Below are positions 1 to 12,770 of a stretch of DNA of 64,000 bases, piece after piece. The stretch is from Monodelphis domestica (Eukaryota > Chordata > Mammalia > Didelphimorphia > Didelphidae), in the NCBI RefSeq assembly GCF_027887165.1, contig NC_077232.1, forward strand, positions 4,729,895 through 4,793,894. Reading direction: 5' to 3'. The notes under the pieces are model-generated. The model ran no database searches. It saw only the letters and a list, made by a program, of their open reading frames with translations, and was not told the origin of the DNA. Position 1 is the stretch's first letter, and every line of letters starts with the position of its first letter. A program made the position numbers and the translations under genes.

Positions 1-1020
1 CCCTGCCCTCCCCACCCCATTGAAGACATCTCTTGATAAAAAAGATATGCATATATAAAATTATGATTCTCCTGTTTCTGTTTTAGTTCTTTCTCTGAGG
101 ATGAACATAAGTTAGTCTTCAAATATCAATTTATAACTGAATATAATGTTCTCTGGGCTCTACTTATTTCATTCTTCATTATCTCCTATAGTTCTTTCCA
201 AGTTTGTTTGTTTTTTAATTAGCCAGCTCATTGTTTCTTATGTTGTAATACTATTCCACCACAATCATATACCACAATTTGTTCAGCCATTCTCCAATTG
301 ATGGGCATCCCCTCAATTTCTAGTTCTTTGCCACCACAAAGGGAGCTACTAGAAATATTTTGGAACATAGAGGTTTTTACTTTCTTTTTTCCTGATCTCC
401 TTGGGAAACAGACCTGGCAATATTATTGCTAGCACTAAAGGTATACACAGTTTTATAACTCTTTTGGCATAATTCCAAATTGCCCTCCAAAATGGTTGGA
501 TCAGTTAACAGTTCACAGTGTACTTATGTCCCTATTTTTCCATATCCCCTCCAACATTTGTTATTTTGCCCTTTGGTCATTGTAGCTATCCTGATAGGTG
601 CAAGATGATAGCTCAGAATTGTTTGGATTTGCATTTCTCTAATCAGTAGAGATTTAGAACATGTTTTAATATATCTATATGTGACTTTGATTTCTTAATT
701 CATTTGATATTCTTGACCTTTTGTTCTTCCAAATACATTTTATTATTTTGTCTATCAATAAAATATTTTTTGATCATTTAATTGGGATGACACAGAATAA
801 GTAGATTCGTTTGAGTAGGATTGCCATTTGGCTCTGCCCATCCATGAACAATGAATATTTCCCCAGTTGTTTGTCTGACTTCACTTGTGTAAAAATGTTT
901 TATAATTATGTTCATGTAGCTCCTGGGTTTGTTTTGTCTGGCATACTCCCAGACATTTTGTTCTATTTGTGGTTATTTTAAATGGTGCATCTCTTTCTAT
1001 CTCTTCTTGCAAGACTTTTT
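1..1020 (-). mobile_element. Antisense L1 ORF2/3' region remnant
   Basis: Read in reverse this carries landmarks of the 3' half of a marsupial L1: the Phe-Gly-Gly-Lys type stretch around 285-360, the region complementary to 'gcccaaagggtgctaaaag' near 470-500, and the AT-rich ORF2 sequence near 830-1010. The same landmarks occur in forward orientation at 46362-47615. The copy is decayed and has no open frame. It runs up to the solo LTR that starts at 1081. Confidence 0.7.
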
Positions 1021-1212
1021 CACTTGGGTTTGGAAATCTAAGCCATCAGGTCACATACAAACCAGAATAATGGTGTCTCCTGTTAAATTTATGGTTGGAC
1101 TGAATAATATTTTATTTGGTCCCCAGAGATTTAATTACTAAATCCCAAATGGATTACTAAAGTCAGAATCGATTTTATGGTAATTTATTTTACAATAAAG
1201 AGGGAAGACATT

Positions 1213-1300
1213 AAGGAAGAGAGAAAGAGGAGGGGGAGGGAGGGAGAGACAGAGACAGAGACAGAGACAGAGACAGAGAGGGAGAGAGACAGAGAGGGAA

Positions 1301-1381
<81 letters not shown>
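1213..1381. repeat. (GA)n simple repeat
   Basis: GA-rich tract, pure (GA)n from about 1308 to 1381. It corresponds to the CT tract found at the same place in the two other LTRs of this family, so it is part of the interrupted LTR and has expanded here. Confidence 0.9.
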
Positions 1382-1384
<3 letters not shown>

Positions 1385-1399
1385 GCTCTGGCCTCCTCT

Positions 1400-3245
<1,846 letters not shown>

Positions 3246-4504
3246 TTACCAGGCGTCCGTTCAAAGAACAGGGTCATCCAGCGCTCTTCTGACGGCAGAA
3301 TGTATTCTCCACACCAGGAGATCCGCCAGCAGCAGTGCGTCCAGAAGCACTCTGGGCCTGCAGGTCCTCGTCACTTTCTTTTAAAGCACCTTTCTTCTGG
3401 CGGCGCCCCCCTAATCTTTACCGCTACCGATCACAGCTCGGCTCTAGGGCTGCCCAGAAGGCAGGCGGTCCATTCTGATGCATCACCCCCTCCTTCACAC
3501 CTGGGTCTCGGACCTGTGGGTGTTCACACCTTTTCCGGTTAAATCAGATCTCTACTTAACTTTTAAGTGCCGGGTTTACACTTATGGGGATTGAAATCGA
3601 AAACTCGACAGATCTCTATTCTCAACTTTAAGGAGGGTCTTTACACTATAAAGGGATTGATTTGTACTAGAGGGGTAAGACTTCAGTATAGAGAGGCGGG
3701 AAGAGAGGCGACCCCCCTTCTCAAAGCTGGGTTGGGGGAAACAGCAGATGTTTAGGCTTGGCTCAGAGAGAGGAGAGGAGGTTTGAAGATGTTCCCCCTT
3801 CTGCCTTCCCTCCTTAGCTAAAGCTGCTCTCCCCAATTCGATCTTGTCCCTCTAGAGACCAAAGGGTCTCCCCTAGATCCGTTCACTCACACTCATCTTG
3901 GGGAATAGATAACTTTTAATGTAAAGGAATGTGGGGGAAAAGGGGTCCCTGTCTCTATCTAAACCCTTTTTCCTCCCTCCTCAAGTTTGGGGGAACTCAA
4001 GCCTTGGCAGCCCAAACCCCTGAGAGAAAGTCAGTTTGACTCCCCCCTGGGCAACAGAAGCTGCCGTAAAGTCTGCTCAGGTTTCTCTTCAGGACCTCCC
4101 TTTAATTGGGAAATATTGGGGGGAAAGATGTCCAATCTCCAGCAGGAAAAAGTGAGAAAGTCTTTTTCCAGCTTCTCTCTTCCACTTCTCCAAGACTGAG
4201 AGACCAACTTCTTTCACAGCCAAAGCCTTCTCCTCCTCAAGATTCCTGGGCAACGTCCTGGGGGCCTCCCCCATTGAGGTGATCAGTTTCACACACTCTT
4301 CAGCCTGGCACTTTTTCTTATGTGCCAGCCTCTGTCACAAGTCCTGGGGGTTAGATCTAAAAATAGACAAGGGATAACAATTTAATCTTCACAATCAGGG
4401 AAGAGCTAAATACCTTCATTGTTACAATGGGGGAAAGTCTAATCCAATCTTCACACTCCTCTTTGTTGGGGTTTCTATCTTTAGCTCCTGATTCTCATAT
4501 CATT

Positions 4505-4870
4505 GCCAAAGCATGCCCTGAATTATGTCAAAAAGCGGTAGGTATCCTGAACAGCTAGGGGGAACCTACGAGGAAAACCACCATCCACATCCAGAGGAAA
4601 CACTGTGGGAGTAAAAACACCAAAGAAAAACAACTGCTTGTACATGGATCCAAGGGCTATGGTTGGGGATGGAGACTCTAAATGAACATCCTAGTGCAAA
4701 CAACAACATGGAAATAGGTTCTGATCAAGGACACACGTAACACCCAATGAAATTTCGAGTTGGTTGTGGGAGAGTGGGTGGAAGGAAGGGAGGGAAATAA
4801 TGTGATTATTGTAACCAAGGAATAATGTTCTAAATTGACTAAATAAATTAATTCAAATGGAAAAAAAAGT
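4505..4870 (+). mobile_element. L1 3' end fragment
   Basis: Carries the L1 3' UTR signature also seen at 38870-39150 and 47330-47600: a 'ccacatccagagg' block, 'aacaactgcttg', 'gactctaaatg' and 'ggaaataggt', then an A/T-rich tail (aaataaattaattcaaatgg). It is truncated at the 5' end and noncoding. Confidence 0.75.
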
Positions 4871-5756
4871 GGTAGGTGGAAGGTTCATTCTTGTGCTGTC
4901 CCTGTATATTCGAAAAAGGCTTCCTGTGTTTCACCATGGGAAATAATAGTGCCTCCTCCTCCTTGATCCTATTGAAGAAGGGACTTATCATCTCTATGCT
5001 TTTTTAAGGTTTTAAACAAACGTTAAGTATTCTGGATTACCTGAGGGAGAGGAAGTGTGACTTTATGGATAGAGATCTGACATTGAAAAAGACCTGAGTT
5101 CAAGTCTTGACTCTAAGCAGACATTTAGCTTTTCATTGACCTGAGGCAATGCTGAAAGACTATAAATTGCCTAGCACTTGTTGACCTACATTGGTAGAGG
5201 GAGTTGGACACTCATCTGAAGGGCCCAATGCCAATGAAATTGTAGATCTATTTTTTGGAGCTTTTTGTGATTTTATTCTCTGCATGAACAATTATTGAAT
5301 GCTAATTATTTTCCTAATGTTGAATTACTCTTTCATATCTTGCATAACTCCAACATGGTCTTAATGAATGACTTTTACAAATACATTGCGGAGACCCTTT
5401 GTTATGACTTGTCTTACTTTTTTTGCAGGAGTGTGCTTTGGATCCTTGGTTTGGGTACCACCAGCATTTTTCTAGTAAGCTGTAGATCCAGCCCCACAAT
5501 CGTCAGCTCACATCTCTCTTCTCGTTTTAGCAGGTATATGAGAGAGGTCCAGAAGGTGGTCCCTATTACCTTTCGCTACTTCCAGCCAAGACCAAGGCAG
5601 CACCACAGAATCAGACTTTGAGAATTAGAAGGAACCTCAGAGGCATCTTCCTCAACGCATGCACAAAAGATAGCCCCATTTTAACACAGCCACGTGGTCA
5701 GTGAGCCTCTGCTTAAAGATTTCCAAAGAGGGGGAACCTAATACTTCTTCCGGCAG
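4871..5756. other. Upstream flank of first MRGPR; no gene seen
   Basis: Moderately AT-rich sequence with no convincing open frame. The part at 5610-5755 (a block ending near 'gcttaaagatttccaaagag') looks like a dispersed old repeat I cannot name. A possible splice acceptor (CTTCTTCCGGCAG) ends the stretch at 5756. Confidence 0.4.
5755..5756 (+). promoter_or_regulatory. Candidate splice acceptor before MRGPR ORF
   Basis: A pyrimidine-rich stretch ends in CAG at 5754-5756, 48 nt ahead of the ATG at 5805. The two MRGPRD genes have clear acceptors 47 and 43 nt ahead of their ATGs, so the spacing supports a noncoding upstream exon here as well. Inference only. Confidence 0.4.
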
Positions 5757-5804
5757 TACATTTGCCTTTTCCAAAGTCGACTACAATTCCTGCCTATTCA
5801 AAAG

Positions 5805-6791
5805 ATGGTCTGTAATGATTTAAGTAATGGTAGCCAGAAAATGAGAACCTGTTGCCCTCACAATGATTCTGGCACAGTCCTTACCATCATGGCCTTCTTT
5901 AATTTGACCATTTGCCTTTGCGGGCTCCTGGGAAATGGCATCGTCCTCTGGTTTCTCGCTTTCCACATTAAGAGAAGCCACTTTACCATCTATATCCTCA
6001 ATTTGACAATTGCCGACTTCAGCTTCCTTCTGGGGCGAGTGGTTTGGAATGTTACCAAGATTCTTTATGGATATTCTAGCACTCTTCTTACCAAGTGTGA
6101 AATGTTCTACATATGTCATGGAACACTAGTATTCAACATATTTGTATACAACACAGGGCTGGGTTTCCTGACGGCCATCAGTGTGGAGCGATGCCTGTGC
6201 ATGCTCTATCCCCTCTGGTATAGATACCACCATTTGAAAAAGAAATCGCCTTCCATCTGTGCCTTCCTCTGGCTCCTCTCAGTCTTCATGGCAGTTCTGG
6301 AGTTTTTCTTTGAGGTCTACATGGGGGACGAACACCCGAGAGGGAGATCCATCATCAGTGTCTTCAGCTGTCTCCTCAACTTCTTGGTGTTTACACCTCT
6401 GATGGTTCTGTCCTGCTTGGTTCTCTTCCTGAAGTCCTGGCGTCGATCCCAGCACCATCATCCCGCCAAGCTCCATGTCACCATTCTGGTGACCATCCTT
6501 GTATTCCTTCTCTTTGGCCTTCCCCAGAAGGTGTGGTTTGTTGTCCATTTTGGGTTCCAGGTGGACACCTCCCTGACTGTCTCTAGTATCTTTGAGCTTC
6601 TCTCCTCCATAAACAGCAGTGCCAACCCTGGCATTTATGTCTTTGTTGGCAACCTCTGGAGAAAAAATAAACGGTCCCTAAAGCTAACTCTCTCAAGAGC
6701 CTTCAAAGAGGATTTCCAAGGGAGAGAAGATGGAGTGACACTCCCTACCACCAGCTCAGAGACCATGAGGAGGCAGGACCAACAGAAGTAG
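5805..6791 (+). CDS. Mas-related GPCR, subtype unassigned
   Basis: Intact 328-residue rhodopsin-type receptor. Landmarks: Asn-linked sites N8 and N20 in a short N-terminus; TM1 with GN at 43-44; TM2 with D71 (LTIAD); the family's ERC in place of DRY at 128-130; PLWYRYHH in loop 2; TM6 with LFGLP; TM7 with SSANPGIY (271-278), an NPxxY form; then a basic helix-8 segment and a short Ser/Thr-rich tail. The TM7-tail region (LLSSINSSANP, LKLTLSRAF) is closest in my memory to MRGPRX/A/B types, not to MRGPRD or MRGPRF. Two oddities: the TM4-TM5 loop lacks the cysteine pair of the family (the stretch around 166-185 has FFFE where FC is expected), and TM2-TM3 is 6-10 residues longer than in the other receptors here, with two extra cysteines (C98, C104). 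The ATG at 5805 was chosen because it is the first in frame and lies 48 nt after a plausible acceptor; M13 is the alternative. The receptor should sit in the plasma membrane; its ligand is unknown. Confidence 0.9.
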   Translation: MVCNDLSNGSQKMRTCCPHNDSGTVLTIMAFFNLTICLCGLLGNGIVLWFLAFHIKRSHFTIYILNLTIADFSFLLGRVVWNVTKILYGYSSTLLTKCEMFYICHGTLVFNIFVYNTGLGFLTAISVERCLCMLYPLWYRYHHLKKKSPSICAFLWLLSVFMAVLEFFFEVYMGDEHPRGRSIISVFSCLLNFLVFTPLMVLSCLVLFLKSWRRSQHHHPAKLHVTILVTILVFLLFGLPQKVWFVVHFGFQVDTSLTVSSIFELLSSINSSANPGIYVFVGNLWRKNKRSLKLTLSRAFKEDFQGREDGVTLPTTSSETMRRQDQQK

Positions 6792-7024
6792 TCCTAAAGC
6801 TACCTGTGTGAAGACTTTCTCACCAAGGATCTCTGCAACTTTCCAAGCCTTCAGTAAAAGAAGACATGACCTTTCCCCTGTCTTTTTGTTCCTGGGAAAC
6901 TGAGGCAAATATATCATTGAATTTATAATTTGGGTGCAACAATAACAATAATAGTAGTAATAACTGAAGTCCCACTGAACTCTTCCAAGTTTTCATTCTT
7001 TACAGACATCTCTCTTGAACCCAC

Positions 7025-7190
7025 AACTGCCCTGTGAGGTTAATACCATAGACATGATCCTGATTTCACAGATGAGAAGAAACCAGAAGCTCAAAGACTT
7101 GGCCAGGGTCACACAACTAACAAATACCAAAGGCAGGATTCAATTCCAAGCCAAGAACTCTGTCCACTATACCACACTGCCCCTCATGTA
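7025..7190 (-). mobile_element. MIR-like SINE fragment
   Basis: Reverse orientation, with 'cagatgagaagaaacc', 'ggtcacacaac' and 'ctctgtccactataccac' spaced as in MIR/CORE-SINEs. A shorter similar piece ('cagatgagaaaattgagac') lies at about 7435-7500. Confidence 0.6.
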
Positions 7191-7199
7191 TAGAACAGA

Positions 7200-8435
7200 G
7201 GCACAGCACTGAAAGCCTTGTCTACAGTTAAAGACTAATTTACCCCCCTCTTGGACTCCAAGCAAGAACTATGGTCTTTAAACATTTGTTGAATTTTCTA
7301 GTCAGTGGCTCTCAGAGCTTGATCTCTGTAGGCTCAGCCTATGTTCAAGGGATTATAAAAGTTCCTGATCTGTAACTGGTATTCTGTGAATATTTGTTGA
7401 ATGAGTGGAATTGTTGATCAGAGACTGGGAGGGGCCTTGGACACCCTCTGATCCCCGCCCCATTTTACAGATGAGAAAATTGAGACCCAAAGAAGAGACT
7501 GAGTTATAACTTATGGATCTTATGACTCCCCTTCCCCAACCCCTATGTAAGATTAGATCGATCCCAGAAACCCCATTACATCTCTGGGGTCCTAGCAGAA
7601 GTGGGTAAGAAGTCCAAATGGGGAGCTGGGGAGCCAGACCAGTCTTCTCAGGAATTTCTCAGTTGGGGGTTGAGCCAGGACTCCTGAACCTAGAAGAATG
7701 CATCCAGGGACCCTGGGCAGCTGTTTGGAGGGGGACTTCTTCCCTTCCCCTACACCGAAACAGTCCAGAACAATCTGGTGCCCAGACCAGAAAGATACTG
7801 CAGATGGAACAGACTCTGGGATCTGCCATAATCACGCAAGGGGCCTCAAATCCAAGGAAGGAATTAATAGAAAATTGGGAAGGACCCAAGAGAAATTCAG
7901 CCAGTTGGAAAGGGGGTGGCAACATGTTTGTTGTGTGTGATCAGTGCTGGGAGCACAATAAATCTTTTCCAAGGTTCAGGATAGACCTGAGGGACACCAG
8001 AATGGGTCATTGGCACTACCACCATCATCACAGTGGCCAGAAACACAGAAGGAGCACAGATGCCCAAGTTGGAAGGGCTGAGACCCAAGAAATGACTGGA
8101 CCAGGATGAAAAGGGGCTGGGGTGGGGGGGAATTCACACCAGCAAAGGGTAACAAAAGTAAGGATGGGATGGAAGTGTGAGCTTTGGCCACAAGGAAAGG
8201 GTATCTTGTGTCTGCTCCTGATACACATGCACCATGACCCAGCTCAGGGGCCCTAAAGGCCTTGGACACCTGAGGAAAGAGATATATAAAAAGATAATGA
8301 TGAGCCCAAGACAAAGAGCAATGGACTAGAACATGGTAGACTGGAAGCTCCATGAGGGCAGAGGCTGTTTCCTTCTTGTCTGTTTCCCTAGCTTCTAGCA
8401 TTGTGGTTGGTATTTGGTAGGCTCTTTAAAAAGCT
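7200..8435. other. Intergenic, no gene seen
   Basis: Apart from the MIR-like scrap near 7435-7500, this stretch shows only short frames with no recognisable domain. An AATAAA at about 7959 lies 1.2 kb after the first MRGPR and could be its poly(A) signal, but nothing else supports that. Confidence 0.4.
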
Positions 8436-8625
8436 GTTGTTTTTTTTTTACAATTTTATTTTGTTTTTAAATTTTTCCCCATGGTTAAATGATTCTTGTT
8501 GTCTCCCTCCCTTCTTCCCTCCCCCTTCCTGGAGCTGACAAACAATTTCACTCGATTATACTTATATTATCGCTCAAATACTATTTCCATATTTAATAAA
8601 GTTGTCTTTTTATCAAATTGACTAA
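8436..8625 (-). mobile_element. L1 3' UTR remnant
   Basis: Reverse copy of the L1 3' end: 'ttttccccatggttaaatga', a C/T-rich stretch, then 'gacaaacaatttcactc' and 'atatttaataaag'. Related pieces occur at 12560-12770, 17745-17915 and 34680-34770. Confidence 0.6.
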
Positions 8626-8814
8626 GGCAATGAGGTCCAGGGAATAGGGCAGTGGCTTCAGCACCAGGAGCCCTCAGTTCCAGGGATATCAGCTCCAACA
8701 TGGAGCTCAGTATGGGGGAAAGTTGTAGATTTTTATCTTATTTCTTTATCTGTAAAATGGAAACAATAGTGCCCTTACTACCCCCCCCCCCAAGCTATTC
8801 TAAAGAAAGGAAAC

Positions 8815-9010
8815 AAGTATTTATTTAGTAACTATTTGTCTCATTTCCTCTTCACAACAACCTGGTAGGTAGGTGCTATAATTATCCCCATTTCATGGTT
8901 GAGAAAACTAAGGCAGATAGCTAGTAAGTATCTGAATCCAGATTTGAACTAAGGTCTTCCTGATTCCAGGCTAAGCATCCTGTGCATTGCACTACTCAGG
9001 TGCTTCTAAA
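8815..9010 (-). mobile_element. MIR/CORE-SINE-like fragment
   Basis: Reverse orientation: 'cacaacaacctggtaggtag', 'attatccccatttcatgg', 'gagaaaactaaggc' and 'ctagtaagtatctgaatcc', the usual order of a MIR-type SINE. Confidence 0.6.
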
Positions 9011-9833
9011 TGGGTATGTTGCTGTTTGGATATAATGTAGTGACCTAATTTCAGAGTTGTTGAAGAGTCTACCAAGCTCATAAGATATCACAATCTATAT
9101 AAAGCATTTATCAAGGCTTTCCAACATGGACAGAAATCAAAATCTGAAGTCACTCTCAGATAACCACAAACTCTGAATCACCCAGCCTCTCTAGCTGCCT
9201 CAGTTCCCTGTACTCATCAGTAGTTCAGAAGCCCCAGGACTCAAACAGGGAAGAATCCCATCTATAGCACCCCAAGTCAATACCCCAGAGCAGAGACCCA
9301 TCCCTCTGTACACTGCCTCAAAGAATGAAGTTTCTTTGACCTTCCTGATACACTGCTGGCTCCTGAGAACTATGCCCACACACACACACACTCCTTTAGA
9401 GTGCAAGTGATGTTAAGCAAGTCACTGGATGCCTCTGGGTATTCTATTTCCTTTGAAAAGGAGGGATTTGGACACAGTTACCTCTAAGGTCTGTTCTACC
9501 TCTAAATCTAGAATACCCTCACCCACCCAAGAGGTAGAGTTTTACTCCCTGAATATATAATCCTGGGTTTTCAATCCAAAATCTCCAATCCCATCCATCA
9601 AGAGCTTTCCCTGTACCCCAGAAACCTCCTGACCTAGCCAATGGAGGCTGACCTTGGAGTCAGGCTCCCACAATATCTCTGATGCCCACAAGCTCTGGGA
9701 CCTTGTGAAAGGTACTTTTACCTCTTTAGGCAATCCCACACAACTCAAAGAGCCACTCATTTCATTCTTCCTTCCCTGAGTGTTGGAGGGAACATTCCCT
9801 CCAGCCCACTGACACTTCATTTGACCTATGTGC
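9011..9833. other. Intergenic, no gene seen
   Basis: Unique-looking sequence with a short (CA)n at about 9374-9391. There is no domain-like open frame on either strand. It ends at the target-site copy of the LTR that follows. Confidence 0.4.
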
Positions 9834-9837
9834 CAGG

Positions 9838-10680
9838 TGTGAAGATTGGATTTGGCTCTCCCCTGATTGTAACAATGAAGGTACTTAGTTCTTTCTTTAT
9901 TGTGAAGATTGAATTGTAATCCCCTGTCTACTTTTAGATTCTAATCTCCAAGGTGTAAACCCAGTACTAAAAATAAATCTATCCATTTTAACCACAAAAA
10001 GGTCTGAACTCACTACAAAAAGATGTGAAATAACCATAAAAGGTATGAACATCCATTTCATATATTAAGTGGGAGGTCTGTGACCCATGTGTGAAAGAGT
10101 GGGCAGTCCTGGAAAGGACGTCTGCTGTGGTTGGTAGACATAAAATTTAGGGGAGATGACACAAGAGAAAAAGGTCTTTAAATAGTGGAAACGGAGACAC
10201 ACAGATGATAGGAATCAGTCACTCTGACTTGGAGTGAAGACAGTCACTTGGAGCTGGAGGGAAAACAGACACTTGAGGTGAGACTGGAAGACACTTGGCT
10301 GTGGAACTGGACCCCTGGAGGAGCTTGGGCAGGAGACCTCAGACTGCTTTATTTTTAGACAGTCACTGTGGTGAGTGTTAAGGCTGACTTCCTTCCTTGC
10401 CCTTTCTGGAGGTGTGAACCTCTGAGAAAGGCCCATCCTTTTGAGACTCCTTTCCCCTGACTGGTGCCTTAGAATTTCTAACTGGTTCAGAGGAAGCTGG
10501 AGCTTTCTCTCTCTCTCTCTCTCCCTCCTCTTTTCTCTCTTCCTTAATATCTTCCCTCTATTGTAAAGTAAACTACCATAAATTCCATTTAACTTTAGTA
10601 ATTCATTTTGGGATTTAGAAATTAAATCCCTGGTGGCCACCAAATTAAATATTCAATTCAACCATAATAAAAATCTAACA
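9838..10680 (+). mobile_element. Solo ERV LTR, 843 bp
   Basis: Begins TGTGAAGATTGG and ends ATCTAACA, with a 4-bp direct repeat CAGG on both sides (9834-9837 and 10681-10684). Contains a TATA-like TCTTTAAATAG near 10170, a GTGGTGAGTG stretch near 10370 that looks like a splice donor, a CT tract at 10506-10525, and a poly(A)-like region before the 3' end. Collinear with the LTRs at 1081-4455 and 37982-38732. No internal viral genes are attached, so it is a solo LTR. The 4-bp duplication suits a gamma-type (class I) retrovirus. It lies in the same orientation as the MRGPR genes. Confidence 0.85.
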
Positions 10681-10795
10681 CAGGAGGGGAGGGGACACAT
10701 GCTTGGGGCTAGACCAACATAAGTGTGCATAAGACTGTCATTGGCTAGAACCTCTCCCCTGCCCCAGTTTGTCTCTTCCATTTATAATAGGGCAA

Positions 10796-10996
10796 GGGGG
10801 CAGCTAGGTGAGTCAGTGAATTGAGAGATAAATGTAGAGATGGGTAGGTCCTGGGTTCAAATCTGGACTCATATACTTCCTAGTTATGTGACCCTGGACA
10901 AGTCATTTAACCCCCATTGCCTAAACCTTACCCCTTTTCTGCCTTTGAACCAATATACAACATTGATTCTAAGGTGGAAAGTAAGGGTTTAAAAAA
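10796..10996 (+). mobile_element. SINE type A
   Basis: Nearly full copy: starts GGGGGCAGCTAGGTGAG, has the B-box-like GGTCCTGGGTTCAAATC, 'gtgaccctggacaagtca', and the diagnostic 3' half ('gaaccaatatacaacattg', 'taagggtttaaaaaa'). Confidence 0.9.
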
Positions 10997-11329
10997 GGGA
11001 GGGAATATAGGGTAGAGTAGAGAGGGGAGGCTGGACATGATCAGGGACAAGGGAGTGATCAGGGATGAACTAAGGCTCCTGGGGCATAAGTACAGACTAA
11101 ATGTTTCCTCTCAATATGGGTTTTTTTCTTGCTGTATGGGTAGGTGTTGGAGGGACATTCAGGTTGTTGACTGAATAGAGAGAAGAGGGCAATAAATGGG
11201 AGGGGGGCCAGGAGTGAAACTCTGGTGATGGACTTATCACACTGAACCCAGTCCAAAGCAGACTCACTTCCCAAGAGCTCAGAGGGACCAGCTATCATCA
11301 AGATATCTCTCCCCTCCAGAGGGTAGTGG

Positions 11330-11475
11330 GAGGAGGAGAAGAGTGGAGAGAAAGAAAAGGAGAAGAAAAAGGAAGAAGAAGGGAAGGGGGAGGAGAAGAG
11401 AAAGATGAGGGGAAGGAGAGAGGTAGGGAAGAAAATAGGAAGGAAGGAAGAGGAGGAGAAGGCAAAGAAGAGAAT
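11330..11475. repeat. Purine-rich low-complexity tract
   Basis: A run of GGAAGA/GAAAAG type sequence with almost no pyrimidines on this strand. The open frames on both strands here are compositional. Confidence 0.85.
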
Positions 11476-11700
11476 AGAGAATCCTTGCCTTAGAGAAATC
11501 AGACAGCTAATGATTTTCCCATTTACACTCATCGCTTACTTATTTTCAAAGAAAGAAATTTCCATCCCAAATAAGGCTGCAGGCTTTTGAGCCCTGGCCT
11601 CAGAAACGGCCCTTTCTGAGTGTCCAAGTTACATTGCCCTGATCTCTGGCTTTAACTCAGCCTTTCAGAAAGTGTAGCCATAAACAAAAGCCCCAGGAGA

Positions 11701-11729
11701 GTTCTTTCTCTCTCTCCCTCCCTCCCTCC

Positions 11730-11820
<91 letters not shown>

Positions 11821-11891
11821 TCTCTCTCTCCCTCTCTCTGTCTCTCTCCCTCTCTCTGTCTCTCTCCCTCTCTCTGTCTCTCTCCCTCCCT

Positions 11892-11958
<67 letters not shown>
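11701..11958. repeat. (CT)n microsatellite
   Basis: CTCTCT array with blocks of CTCCCT and CTGTCT in the middle (about 11815-11890). A pyrimidine-rich flank runs on to about 12180. The Arg-Glu open frame on the other strand is a by-product. Confidence 0.95.
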
Positions 11959-11960
<2 letters not shown>

Positions 11961-12554
11961 CTCCTATTTCTCTTTCTCTCTTCCTCCCAGTTCCCCTCTC
12001 CTCCTCCCCTGCCTCCTCACTGTTTTCTCTCCCTCTTTAAACCTTCTCCACCTTGACTCCTTTTCTCTCCTTTCCAATTTCTGTATCTCTCTCTCTTTCA
12101 ATCCTTGTGTCCTCTTATCCATATACAGTCCTCTCCTTTTCTCTTCCTTTTCTCTCCCTCTCCCCCACCTCCCCTTTTCTTGCAGGTCCCCTTCACTCCA
12201 GGTGGTTGTCAATAGAATACAGTCTCTGGATGGGAAGACTGAGCATGAGAATTTCTGCCAGTTCCGAGCTGGGCTCCCTACCTTCAAGGCAAGCAGGACA
12301 GGCACCCCTTGGACAGGGTCCTGTGTCCGGGAAGGGAGCTTGGAGGATGTCACATGAAGGAGACAGTCTCTCAGAGCTAGGACTGGACAGCTCAGTGACC
12401 CACTTCCTCTCCATTCTCCAGGCTTGGGCACACAGGCAGTGATCAGGTACCATAGCCAGGGAGATAGCCTCAGGTGATTCCAAAAACCCAACCGGCTTCT
12501 GCTTACTCCTCCTCCTTGGACCCATTCTCTCTCTCTTTTTTCCCCTTGAATGTC

Positions 12555-12770
12555 ACAGGCATGATTTTATTTTATTTTCCCCTATTATATATATAAATAA
12601 TTTTAACATTCTTTCTTTTAAGTTTTGAGTTCCAAATTCTCTCTCTTATTCTGACCCTCTGTCCCTCCCTTCCCACCCCCTCTCCCTAAGACAGTGAGCC
12701 ATTTGATAGAGATTTTACATGTGTAATCATATAAAGCATTTTTCCATATTAGCCTTGAACCCATTCTCAG
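12555..12770 (-). mobile_element. L1 3' UTR remnant
   Basis: Reverse L1 3' end: 'ttttaacattctttctttta', 'gagttccaaattctctctc', a C-rich stretch, 'gagccatttgatagagattt' and 'tccatattagcc'. Confidence 0.65.

Noticed and set aside
7618-8109. 163-codon + frame downstream of the first receptor
   Set aside because: No domain, no family resemblance, overlapping frames on both strands.
10796-10996. tRNA genes (A- and B-box-like motifs in many places)
   Set aside because: All lie in SINE type A or B copies with SINE-specific 3' halves; none folds as a complete tRNA by eye.
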